DNA from: Aquabacterium sp.
GTDB taxonomy: Bacteria; Pseudomonadota; Gammaproteobacteria; Burkholderiales; Burkholderiaceae_C
Assembly: GCF_016234775.1 (NCBI RefSeq)
Contig: NZ_JACRAH010000019.1
Span: forward strand, 74,105-111,517
Reading direction: 5' to 3'
DNA length: 37,413 nt
A program made the translations under genes and the position numbers. Below, one piece after another: positions 7,552-14,611 of the stretch; position 1 is the stretch's first letter, and every line of letters begins with the position of its first letter. Under the pieces are notes generated by a model, which saw only the letters and a program-made list of their open reading frames with translations, searched no databases and was not told the DNA's origin.

Positions 7552-8589
7552 ATGAACACGCGCAGGAAGTGGCTCGGTGGTGGTGTGTTGGCCATCACCT
7601 TGATGGGGCTGCTGTGGGCAGTGCGGTCGCCGCAGGGGCCTGCCCTGGCTGACGAGCCCCATCCCGCAAGCGGTGTGGCCTCATGGTTCAAGGCCGCGTC
7701 TGGCAACGCCCCGCCTGCGCAAGATGTGCCGGCGTTCAATACCGGGCTGGAGGACTTGCCACCTTCTTTGCAAGGAACCGAAGTGGATGGCGAACTGCGC
7801 GAAGATGCGCAAGGCCGTCTCGTGGTCACGCTCGGTGTGCGCAAGCTGTTCGACTACTTCCTGTCCACTCGGGGCGAGCAAACCGATGTGACCTTGATCG
7901 CCCGCATCCGTGCCTACATCAACAGCCACCTTCGGCCCGCTGCGGCCACACAGGCCCAAGCCTTGTTGGACAGCTATCTGCGCTACCTTCAGCAACTCGA
8001 TGCCATGGGGCGCCCCTCGGGTGGCGATGCGGTCGCCGCGCTCACGCAACGCTTGCTGGCGCTGGAGAGACTGCGCGCGGCCAGCTTCAGCCCGGAGGTC
8101 GTGCTGGCCTTCTTTGGCGACGACCGCGCCTATGACCACTACACCGTGGACAAGCTGACCGTCATGGCCGATGCCAGCCTCACGGGGCCTCAGAAGGCCG
8201 CTCGCATTCAGGCGATCCGGCAAAGCCTGCCCGCTGAGTTGCGCGAACAACTGGATGCAGCGGAGCAGGTTCAAACGCTCGATCAGCTCACCGCTCAGTG
8301 GACGAAGCGTGGTGGGCCGCCAGCCGAGTTGCGCCGCATCCGCGAAAACCTTGTTGGCCGGGACGCCGCAGACAGGCTGGAGGCCTTGGACCTGGAGGAG
8401 GCTGCCTGGAACGTCCGCGTCAGCGAACACATGCAGGCGCGTGCTCGGATCCTGTCCGATGGGACTCTGTCAGAGTCGACCCGACGTGAGCAACTGCAGG
8501 CGCTGCGTGCTGCGCAGTTCAACGGGCCAGATCGCCTGCGTATCGAAGCGCTGGAGCGCATGGTTGATGTCACGACCAAAGGCTCATGA
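7552..8589 (+). CDS. lifO: Lipase-specific foldase (lipase secretion chaperone, Lif)
   Basis: A steric chaperone of about 345 residues, anchored in the inner membrane with its body in the periplasm, that folds the adjacent lipase before type II export. One N-terminal membrane helix (WLGGGVLAITLMGLLWAV) is followed by an Ala/Pro-rich linker. The family signature RxxFDY is present as VRKLFDYFLSTRGE (about residue 100), the motif essential for lipase activation in known Lif proteins. The rest is long and alpha-helical, as expected for the mini-domain/extended-helix architecture. The start is uncertain. A GTG at 7516 would overlap the lipase stop, and a GTG at 7543 and the ATG at 7552 are in frame; I chose the ATG, with GAGG about 12 bp upstream. 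The length is normal for the family either way. Confidence 0.92.
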   Translation: MNTRRKWLGGGVLAITLMGLLWAVRSPQGPALADEPHPASGVASWFKAASGNAPPAQDVPAFNTGLEDLPPSLQGTEVDGELREDAQGRLVVTLGVRKLFDYFLSTRGEQTDVTLIARIRAYINSHLRPAAATQAQALLDSYLRYLQQLDAMGRPSGGDAVAALTQRLLALERLRAASFSPEVVLAFFGDDRAYDHYTVDKLTVMADASLTGPQKAARIQAIRQSLPAELREQLDAAEQVQTLDQLTAQWTKRGGPPAELRRIRENLVGRDAADRLEALDLEEAAWNVRVSEHMQARARILSDGTLSESTRREQLQALRAAQFNGPDRLRIEALERMVDVTTKGS

Positions 8590-8821
8590 GTCAGAACAGC
8601 GCCAGCTCAACTTTTGCAGGTGGGCTGATTTTTGCCGAGCGGCAGATCACTTGCGCCTGCGCACAAGGCCGTGACAGGTTCAGGGCGTTTTCGCATCAGG
8701 GAAAGCGTTGCACATCGTGGCAAATGAATGGCCTCGATGGTGAGTGACTTGGGTGGATCGGCCCCCTACGATGGGCCGCCAATCAAGTCAAGCCGATGGG
8801 GAGGTCCTGCCGGCCATCTCC

Positions 8822-10327
8822 ATGAACGGGGCCGTCATGACTGCACATCGAGTTCATCGTGTTCTTGCCATTTGTGCACTGTTTGCCGCATGCACGTCGT
8901 GGGTCCATGCGGCTCAGGATGCTTCTGTTGATCTGAACGTGGCCGTGGCGCCAGCGCGTTGCGGACCGGGCTCCCTGCCGGAAACGGGTTTGCAAGGTCA
9001 GGTGCCTTTGCAGGACCGGCTCAATGGCCGCAGCCGGCAAGGCTATCGCTGCAATCTGGAGCTGGTTGGGCAATACCAGGGTGAGGGGTCGGGCACCATC
9101 AGTGACGTGGGCGGGCACTGTGCCTACCTGTCCACCTCGTCAGCTGGTCGCGGCAAGAAGAAGTCACCGGGCGTGCAGGTGGTGGATGCCTCCAACCCTT
9201 CCACGCCTGTGCTGGTGCGGGCATTGGCCACACGCGCCTTCGAGTTGGGTACCTGGGAGTCGCTCAAGGTCAATGAGGCTGGCACGATGCTGGCTGGCGC
9301 GGGCGTCGGGACCCTGATCGGTGCGGGCAAGCTCGATCTGTATGACATCACCGACTGTGCCCATCCCCGCTTGCTCAATGGGGCTGATTCCGGTGACTCC
9401 TTGCCGGTGACCAATGTGGCTCATGAGGGTGAGTGGTCGCCCGATGGCCACACCTACTGGACCTCCGGCCTGGCCGGGGGCACGCTCAGTGCAATTGACG
9501 TGAGCAATCCCGCCAAGCCCAGGAACATCTACTTCGGCGGCTCGTCCATCTTTGTCAACCACGGCATGTCCTTCAATGCCGATGGTACGCGCATGTACCT
9601 GGCCAGCATCTTTCCCGCCGGCATGGTGATCCTTGACGTCAGTGACATTCAATACCGCAAGGCTTCGAATCCCCGAGTCAAGCAGATCGCCCGCATCACG
9701 TGGCAAGACGGCTCCACCACGCAAAGAGCCGTGCCGGTCACCATCCAGGGGCGACCCTATCTGATCGCGATTGACGAGGTGGGGGCGCAAAGCCTGGGAG
9801 GCGGTATCCGTTTCATCGATATCTCGGATGAAACCAACCCCATCATTGTTTCGCACATCCGCCTGGCGATTCAACTCAAGGCGCATGCAGATGTCGCCAG
9901 GCTGGAGGGCGCAGGCAACGGCCTCTTCAAGTACGACGCGCACTATTGCGCCGTCGATAGCAAGGTGAACCCGACCGCGCTGGCGTGCGGCTACTTCCAG
10001 TCCGGCATTCGCGTGTTCGACATCCGCAACCCGCTCAAGCCCATGGAGATCGCCTACTTCAATCCGCCCGCCCAAACGGGCAAGAACGCGCAGTTGCCTG
10101 GATCGGACCATGCCATGTCGCCGGCTTTCGGCTCCATCCTCGATAACAAAATCTCCGACCCTGCGTTGCTGCTGCTTCAGGCCAGCAAAAGCAAGCAGCC
10201 TGACTTGACGGCGGATTGGTGCTCGTCCGCCCCCAAGTTTGTCAACGGGCAGCTGTGGGCGACATGCAATGACAACGGCTTCATGATATTGAGATTCACC
10301 AATGGCGCTTATCCAGTTTCCCGTTGA
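8822..10327 (+). CDS. Exported LVIVD-repeat beta-propeller protein
   Basis: A protein of about 501 residues with a signal peptide (VHRVLAICALFAACTSWVHA, cut before AQDA). It contains several LVIVD-type repeats, in which a beta strand ending in V-D-(A/V/I)-S-(N/D)-P opens each blade: VQVVDASNPSTPVLV, LSAIDVSNPAKPRNIYFGG, IRFIDISDETNPIIVS and IRVFDIRNPLKPMEIAYF. Such proteins form surface or periplasmic propellers; no enzymatic role is established for the family. Conserved His and Asp residues occur (HGMSFNADG; KYDAHYCAVD). The start is not certain. ATG at 8822 and 8837 are both in frame and keep the signal peptide; a GAGG lies some 17 bp before 8822. A small stem-loop (CGGCCC 8759-8764 with GGGCCG 8773-8778) precedes it. 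The 3' end overlaps the DUF305 gene by 26 bp. Confidence 0.85.
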   Translation: MNGAVMTAHRVHRVLAICALFAACTSWVHAAQDASVDLNVAVAPARCGPGSLPETGLQGQVPLQDRLNGRSRQGYRCNLELVGQYQGEGSGTISDVGGHCAYLSTSSAGRGKKKSPGVQVVDASNPSTPVLVRALATRAFELGTWESLKVNEAGTMLAGAGVGTLIGAGKLDLYDITDCAHPRLLNGADSGDSLPVTNVAHEGEWSPDGHTYWTSGLAGGTLSAIDVSNPAKPRNIYFGGSSIFVNHGMSFNADGTRMYLASIFPAGMVILDVSDIQYRKASNPRVKQIARITWQDGSTTQRAVPVTIQGRPYLIAIDEVGAQSLGGGIRFIDISDETNPIIVSHIRLAIQLKAHADVARLEGAGNGLFKYDAHYCAVDSKVNPTALACGYFQSGIRVFDIRNPLKPMEIAYFNPPAQTGKNAQLPGSDHAMSPAFGSILDNKISDPALLLLQASKSKQPDLTADWCSSAPKFVNGQLWATCNDNGFMILRFTNGAYPVSR

Positions 10328-11027
10328 AAGCCAGCGAGCCAGGACGCTGACCTTGATCACCATGATCGCACTGGGCGCGGTGGTGATCAGCAGCGTGAGC
10401 TGGATGGCGCGGTCTGTGCAGCGTGGCAATGCGATGGATTCGCGCGCCATGGCCGCATCCACCGCTACTACAGCGGAGACGGTGCTGGTGCGGCAAGGCC
10501 CGGTGGATGTGGGATTTGCGCAAGACATGTCCGTGCATCACGAGCAGGCTTTGACCATGGCACATCTTGCGCTGACCCGAGGCTCGCCTCGCGTGCGTTT
10601 GCTGGCACAAGGCATCGTCACGCAGCAACTCAAAGAGATCGGCTACATGCAGGGCTGGTTGCTGCTGTGGCAGGCGCCGGGCCTGGCGCCCAACGATGAG
10701 ATGCGCTGGATGCGCGATGCCTATGCCGGTGCTGCCCGTCGTGACGTCACGTATGAGCAGTTCATCGACAATTGCGCGCAAGGTCGTGGCATGCCGGGCA
10801 TGGCCTCGCCACAAGAGCTGGAGGCCTTGGCGGCCGCCTCATCACCGGCTGCTTTTGATGCGGCCTTTCTGGCCCTGATGGTTCGTCATCATCAGGGGGC
10901 TGTCGTGATGGCCCGTTTCGTCTCCGAGAACGCGCAGCTGGATCAGGTGCGTGGTTTTGCCAGGGCGATGGCCGCCGAGCAGCAATTGGAGATGGCGCAG
11001 ATGTTGAGTTGGTTGCGGGCGTCGTGA
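10302..11027 (+). CDS. DUF305-domain protein, membrane-anchored
   Basis: A 241-residue protein with one N-terminal membrane segment (LTLITMIALGAVVISSVSWM) and then a DUF305 fold, a four-helix ferritin-like module. Both hallmark His motifs are present: DVGFAQDMSVHHEQALTMA (about residue 70) and FLALMVRHHQGAVVMA (about residue 190). DUF305 proteins are often found near copper or other metal-handling genes and are suspected to bind metal through these histidines and methionines; no reaction is established. The gene starts 26 bp inside the end of the LVIVD propeller gene in another frame, so its translation is probably coupled to it. The two proteins therefore likely act together at the cell envelope. 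The stretch from its end to 11269 shows no further gene. Confidence 0.88.
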   Translation: MALIQFPVESQRARTLTLITMIALGAVVISSVSWMARSVQRGNAMDSRAMAASTATTAETVLVRQGPVDVGFAQDMSVHHEQALTMAHLALTRGSPRVRLLAQGIVTQQLKEIGYMQGWLLLWQAPGLAPNDEMRWMRDAYAGAARRDVTYEQFIDNCAQGRGMPGMASPQELEALAAASSPAAFDAAFLALMVRHHQGAVVMARFVSENAQLDQVRGFARAMAAEQQLEMAQMLSWLRAS

Positions 11028-11269
11028 GGGCTGTCCAACCATGCCCTCACGAGGCCGAATAGGGGCAGGCCAAACAAGGCCAATGGATTTCTGCGACGAT
11101 TCGCGACTGCCTTTCACGTGTGGGGTTATGTCGCGATGGCGACGTGTGGCTGGCGCGCGGTTTGTCGTGCGTGATGGTTTGGAACGCCATTTCCGATCGA
11201 AACCTCTATGACGTCAAAGCACTTGCCACCCTATGCTTCCGTTCAGGACTCTATTCAAACGAACCGCCT

Positions 11270-11977
11270 ATGCCATTCCAAGCCGCCATCGTCGATCTAG
11301 ACGGCACCATGGTTGACACCCTGGGAGATTTCGTCGTCGTTCTCCAGCACACCTTGACCGATGTGGGTTGCCATCCTGTCGAGTTGGCCCGTGTGGACCG
11401 CGCCTTCATCGAACTGACCGTGGGCAAAGGAACCGAAGATCTGGTGCGTCGCAGTCTGGCCCACGCCTGGGGCCTGTTGCCCGATGATGCCGACGTGACC
11501 GGAGCCTTGCCGCAGGCCCTGCACCACTACCACGAGCACTACCCCCGCCTCAATGGCGAACACTCCGAGGTCTTTCCCGGCGTGCCAGAAGGCCTGCGCC
11601 AGTTGCGCGAGCTTGGCGTGCCACTGGCCTGCCTGACGAACAAACCCACGGCCTTTGCCAAACAGTTGCTGGAGCGCAAGGGCCTGCTGGGCTACTTCGA
11701 TCAGGTGTTTGGCGGGGATGCCTTCGAGCGCAAGAAGCCCGATCCATTGCCCTTGCTCAAGACCTGCGAAGCCTTGGGCACCACGCCTGCCGCGACCTTG
11801 ATGGTGGGCGACTCCAGCAATGATGCGCAAGCCGCACGCGCGGCGGGCTGCGACATCCTGTTGGTGACCTACGGCTACAACCACGGCCATCCCATTCAAG
11901 ACGTGCCGGCCGTGGCCCATGTGCCGCGCCTGGACCAAGTAAATTGGCCCGCCGTGTTAGGGCGGGCCAATGGCTGA
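11270..11977 (+). CDS. gph: Phosphoglycolate phosphatase (HAD superfamily)
   Basis: A 235-residue HAD hydrolase that removes phosphate from 2-phosphoglycolate, a by-product of oxidative DNA damage repair and of RuBisCO oxygenation. Motif I is VDLDGTMVDT with both catalytic aspartates. Motif II threonine is in LACLTNKPT. Motif III lysine is in FERKKPDP. Motif IV is LMVGDSSNDAQAAR. The cap domain lies between motifs I and II, as in Gph. The ATG at 11270 places motif I at residues 8-17, as usual; the frame is open another 150 bp upstream, but without family-like sequence. In many betaproteobacteria gph sits just upstream of trpE, as here, except that a minus-strand gene is inserted between them. 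The last 35 bases of the gene form part of a strong hairpin. Confidence 0.9.
   Translation: MPFQAAIVDLDGTMVDTLGDFVVVLQHTLTDVGCHPVELARVDRAFIELTVGKGTEDLVRRSLAHAWGLLPDDADVTGALPQALHHYHEHYPRLNGEHSEVFPGVPEGLRQLRELGVPLACLTNKPTAFAKQLLERKGLLGYFDQVFGGDAFERKKPDPLPLLKTCEALGTTPAATLMVGDSSNDAQAARAAGCDILLVTYGYNHGHPIQDVPAVAHVPRLDQVNWPAVLGRANG
11943..11971. terminator. Perfect 11-bp hairpin between convergent genes, possible terminator
   Basis: ATTGGCCCGCC (11943-11953) and GGCGGGCCAAT (11961-11971) form a perfect 11-bp stem with a 7-nt loop. It overlaps the last codons of gph and lies 28 bp beyond the 3' end of the convergent chalcone-isomerase-like gene. The T-run is missing on the plus side and poor on the minus side (TTTACTTGG), so it may act as a weak bidirectional terminator or as a 3'-end stabiliser. 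Confidence 0.5.
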
Positions 11978-11998
11978 TTCAGTGCGCTGATTGGGTGA

Positions 11999-12643
11999 TT
12001 ACTGCAGGGCGTCCAGCACAGGCGGCGCCTTGTAGTCCAGCAGGGCGTCCTTCAAATCTTGCGTGACGGGGCGGTTGCCCAGCCAGGTGCGCAGCACCGC
12101 AGGGAAGAAGCCCGCGTCTTCCAGGGGCAGGCCGGCAGGTTGGGCGTTGACGAAGAACATGGTGCCGCGCTTGGGCACGAATTCGATCGAAAACACGTCG
12201 CCGGGGTTCAGTCGCTTGATGCGCGAGAACTGTTCACCCATGATGCGGATAGAAGGGATCAGCTTGAAGAATTCTTCGCGGCTGCTGTTGTTCTCGATGC
12301 CCTTGGTGATGACCTTGCCCAGTTCGTCCACGCGCATGCCTTGCAGCATCACGAAGCGCAGTTGCTTGGGGCCACCGGTGGCGAAGATGGCTTCGGCCTT
12401 GCTGGCTTTCTGGGGCACATACAGGCCCACCGTGTACAACTTGGCCACGGCGCGGTAGCTGATGCCGCTGCCGTTGATGGTGAGGTTGGCGCCTTCGACC
12501 TTGATCGTGGGGGGGTAATGCACACCCACCACATCGGCACTTTGAGCCTGGGCCACGTGGGGCAGCCCCAGCGCGAGTGCCAGGCCGGCTGTGGCCAGGG
12601 CTTGGCGCCCGATACGGGACATGGCAGCGAGAGTCAACGACAT
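11999..12643 (-). CDS. Exported chalcone-isomerase-like protein
   Basis: A 214-residue protein with a Sec signal peptide (ALATAGLALALGLPHVAQAQ). The mature part has the bacterial chalcone-isomerase-like fold: PPTIKVEGANLTINGSGIS near its start, YRAVAKLYTVGLYVPQKA, then a helical middle and FSIEFVPKRGTMFFVN. Bacterial members of this group are small periplasmic proteins of unknown role and are not expected to be plant-type chalcone isomerases. They may bind fatty-acid-like ligands. Two in-frame ATGs (12643 and 12622) both keep the signal peptide. A TATAAG box at 12656-12651 sits so close to the first that the second may be the true start. It is convergent with gph and divergent from the trpE promoter region. 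Confidence 0.85.
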   Translation of the reverse strand: MSLTLAAMSRIGRQALATAGLALALGLPHVAQAQSADVVGVHYPPTIKVEGANLTINGSGISYRAVAKLYTVGLYVPQKASKAEAIFATGGPKQLRFVMLQGMRVDELGKVITKGIENNSSREEFFKLIPSIRIMGEQFSRIKRLNPGDVFSIEFVPKRGTMFFVNAQPAGLPLEDAGFFPAVLRTWLGNRPVTQDLKDALLDYKAPPVLDALQ

Positions 12644-12812
12644 ACGAATACTTATAAGGCGTCCTGTTGTGTGAAGCTTGGATGACGTCGAGGTCAGATT
12701 GGCTCCGAACAGGAACTGTACTGGTAAGAGATTGTTACTCGTTCAACGCGAATCACAATCTGGGTTTGCCCTTGAAGGCATGGCTCACTCAAGGGGGGTA
12801 CGTTTTGATCAT

Positions 12813-12839
12813 TTGGCGCCAAGAGCGCCCTGCTACACT
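12813..12839 (+). promoter_or_regulatory. Promoter of the trpE leader transcript
   Basis: An extended -10 (TGC then TACACT, 12831-12839) lies 15 bp after a TTGGCG (12813-12818) that could be the -35. Counting 7 nt from the end of the -10 puts the start of transcription at about 12846, which is the A of the leader ATG. The spacer carries an inverted repeat, GGCGC / GCGCC (12815-12819 and 12825-12829). A second, CCTTGA / TCAAGG (12769-12774 and 12789-12794), lies upstream. Either could be an operator. The rest of 12644-12812 shows no gene. Confidence 0.55.
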
Positions 12840-12845
12840 GTTTTG

Positions 12846-12911
12846 ATGTTCATCTCGCGCAAACAGACCAAAGGTTCGCACGACCGGGGGGCATGGCCCT
12901 GGCGACGCTGA
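12846..12911 (+). CDS. trpL: Tryptophan leader peptide 1, upstream of trpE
   Basis: A 21-residue ORF, starting MFISRK and ending GAWPWRR. Two Trp codons (TGG at 12894-12896 and 12900-12902) stand three codons or fewer before the stop at 12909-12911. Tryptophan is rare, and two Trp codons this close in a tiny ORF upstream of trpE are the hallmark of transcription attenuation, in which ribosome stalling reports tRNA-Trp charging. There is no Shine-Dalgarno; the predicted transcription start falls on the ATG itself, so it is probably translated as a leaderless mRNA. Leaderless trpL is known in Sinorhizobium, an alphaproteobacterium. trpE starts 195 bp after the stop. Confidence 0.7.
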   Translation: MFISRKQTKGSHDRGAWPWRR

Positions 12912-12958
12912 CTCCCTATTTCTTGTCGCTCAGTGCGTCGCGATCATAGCGGCGCGCT
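12902..12958 (+). promoter_or_regulatory. Mutually exclusive RNA hairpins after the trpE leader ORF (attenuator-like)
   Basis: Segment 1 (12902-12911, the last Trp codon's tail through the stop) pairs with segment 2 (12930-12941). The pairing is GCGACG with CGTCGC plus CTGA with TCAG, around a 2-nt bulge, giving 10 bp. Segment 2 (12932-12941, AGTGCGTCGC) can instead pair with segment 3 (12949-12958, GCGGCGCGCT): 10 unbroken pairs counting three G-U, with a 7-nt loop. The two pairings share 12932-12941 and exclude each other, the geometry expected of a 1:2 versus 2:3 switch. A following intrinsic terminator with a U-tract is not evident. The only later stem I see is GCCCTC (12973-12978) with GAGGGC (near 12996), without a U-run. 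Rho or translation may therefore be the output. Confidence 0.55.
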
Positions 12959-13106
12959 CACTCGGCAAGGGGCCCTCCACGTCACAACGGTAAGAGGGCG
13001 TAAACAGAACGGGTGGATCCGCTCCTAAAGGGGGTGTTTCACAAGATGACATATGTGGCGCAAAGCCGACTGATGCTGGCGCTGCCGGGCTCGGAGTCCC
13101 CAAACC

Positions 13107-14585
13107 ATGATCACTGAACAAGCATTCAATGCCCTGGCCGCTGAAGGCCACAACCGCATTCCCCTGGTCGCCCAGGCCCTGGCCGATCTCGATACGCCGC
13201 TGTCGCTCTACCTCAAGCTCACCAAGGGGCAGCCGCTGAGCTTCCTGCTGGAGTCCGTGGTGGGCGGCGAGCGCTTTGGTCGCTATTCCTTTGTGGGCTT
13301 GCCGGCACACACGCTGGTGCGGGCTACCGGTCGCCAGGTTGAGGTCGTGCGTGATGGCACGGTGGTGGAAACGTTCGACGGCAACCCGCTGGATTTCATC
13401 GCCACCTATCAGCACCGCTTCAAGGTGGCGGTGCCTCAAGGTCTGCCGCGCTTTTGCGGCGGTCTGGCCGGCTACTTTGGCTACGACACCGTGCGCCACA
13501 TCGAGCATCGCCTGGCGAAAACGCACAAGCCCGGTGGCATCGGCACGCCCGACATCCTGCTGCTGCAGTGTGAAGAGCTGGCCGTGATCGACAACCTGGC
13601 CGATCGCCTCTTCCTGATCGTGTACGCGGACCCCTCCCAGCCGGGCGCCTACGCCAAGGCGGTTTCCCGCATTGCGCAATTGCAGGCGCAGCTCAACGAA
13701 GTCGTGCCGGTGCCGCCCATCACGGCTGGCGAGTCCTACCCTGTCGAGCGCCACTTTGCCAAGGCTGATTTCGAATCGGCCGTGCTCAAGTGCAAGGAAT
13801 ACATTGCTGCGGGTGACTGCATGCAGGTGGTGATCGGCCAGCGTCTGCAAAAGCGCTTCACGGCTTCGCCGCTGAGCCTGTACCGTGCACTGCGTTCGCT
13901 CAATCCGAGCCCCTATATGTATTACTACGACATGGGCGATCACCATGTCGTGGGTTCGTCGCCCGAGATCCTGGTGCGCCAGGAGAAGAACAAGGATGGC
14001 GGCGAGACGGTCACCATCCGCCCGATTGCCGGCACACGTCCGCGTGGCACCACGCCCGAGCAGGATGCCGCCAACGAGAAGGAACTCCTGGCCGATCCCA
14101 AGGAGCGCGCCGAGCACGTCATGCTGATCGACCTGGCCCGCAACGACATCGGCCGCATTGCGAAAACCGGTTCGGTCAAGGTCACCGAGGCCTTTGGCAT
14201 CGAGCGCTATTCGCATGTGATGCACATCGTCAGCAACGTCGAAGGCACGCTGAAAGATGGCATGACCGGTCTGGACGTGCTGCGCGCCAGCTTCCCGGCG
14301 GGCACCTTGAGCGGTGCACCCAAGATCCGCGCGATGGAAATCATCGACGAGCTGGAGCCTGTGCAACGTGGCGTCTATGGCGGTGCCGTGGGCTACCTGA
14401 GCTTTGCGGGTGACATGGACGTGGCCATCGCCATCCGCACCGGCGTCATCAAGGACCAGACCCTGTACGTGCAGGCAGGTGCCGGCGTGGTGGCCGATTC
14501 CGTGCCCGAGCTCGAATGGCAAGAGACCGAGGCCAAGGCCCGCGCCGTGGTGCGGGCGGCCGAGATGGTCGAACAAGGCCTGTGA
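13107..14585 (+). CDS. trpE: Anthranilate synthase component I
   Basis: A 492-residue enzyme that, with TrpG, makes anthranilate from chorismate and glutamine, the first committed step of tryptophan synthesis. The feedback site LLES is seen in [17 protein letters not shown] (about residues 45-61). The chorismate-binding domain has [14 protein letters not shown], then [38 protein letters not shown] and [15 protein letters not shown], all typical and intact. The length is normal. It lies 195 bp after a Trp-rich leader ORF and is followed after 26 bp by a cyclic-di-GMP protein, not by trpG, which is nearly 4 kb away. Feedback inhibition by tryptophan is expected from the LLES motif, and attenuation from the leader. 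Confidence 0.97.
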   Translation: MITEQAFNALAAEGHNRIPLVAQALADLDTPLSLYLKLTKGQPLSFLLESVVGGERFGRYSFVGLPAHTLVRATGRQVEVVRDGTVVETFDGNPLDFIATYQHRFKVAVPQGLPRFCGGLAGYFGYDTVRHIEHRLAKTHKPGGIGTPDILLLQCEELAVIDNLADRLFLIVYADPSQPGAYAKAVSRIAQLQAQLNEVVPVPPITAGESYPVERHFAKADFESAVLKCKEYIAAGDCMQVVIGQRLQKRFTASPLSLYRALRSLNPSPYMYYYDMGDHHVVGSSPEILVRQEKNKDGGETVTIRPIAGTRPRGTTPEQDAANEKELLADPKERAEHVMLIDLARNDIGRIAKTGSVKVTEAFGIERYSHVMHIVSNVEGTLKDGMTGLDVLRASFPAGTLSGAPKIRAMEIIDELEPVQRGVYGGAVGYLSFAGDMDVAIAIRTGVIKDQTLYVQAGAGVVADSVPELEWQETEAKARAVVRAAEMVEQGL

Positions 14586-14611
14586 TGTGATCCTTTTGGC
14601 GATCGGGTCTG

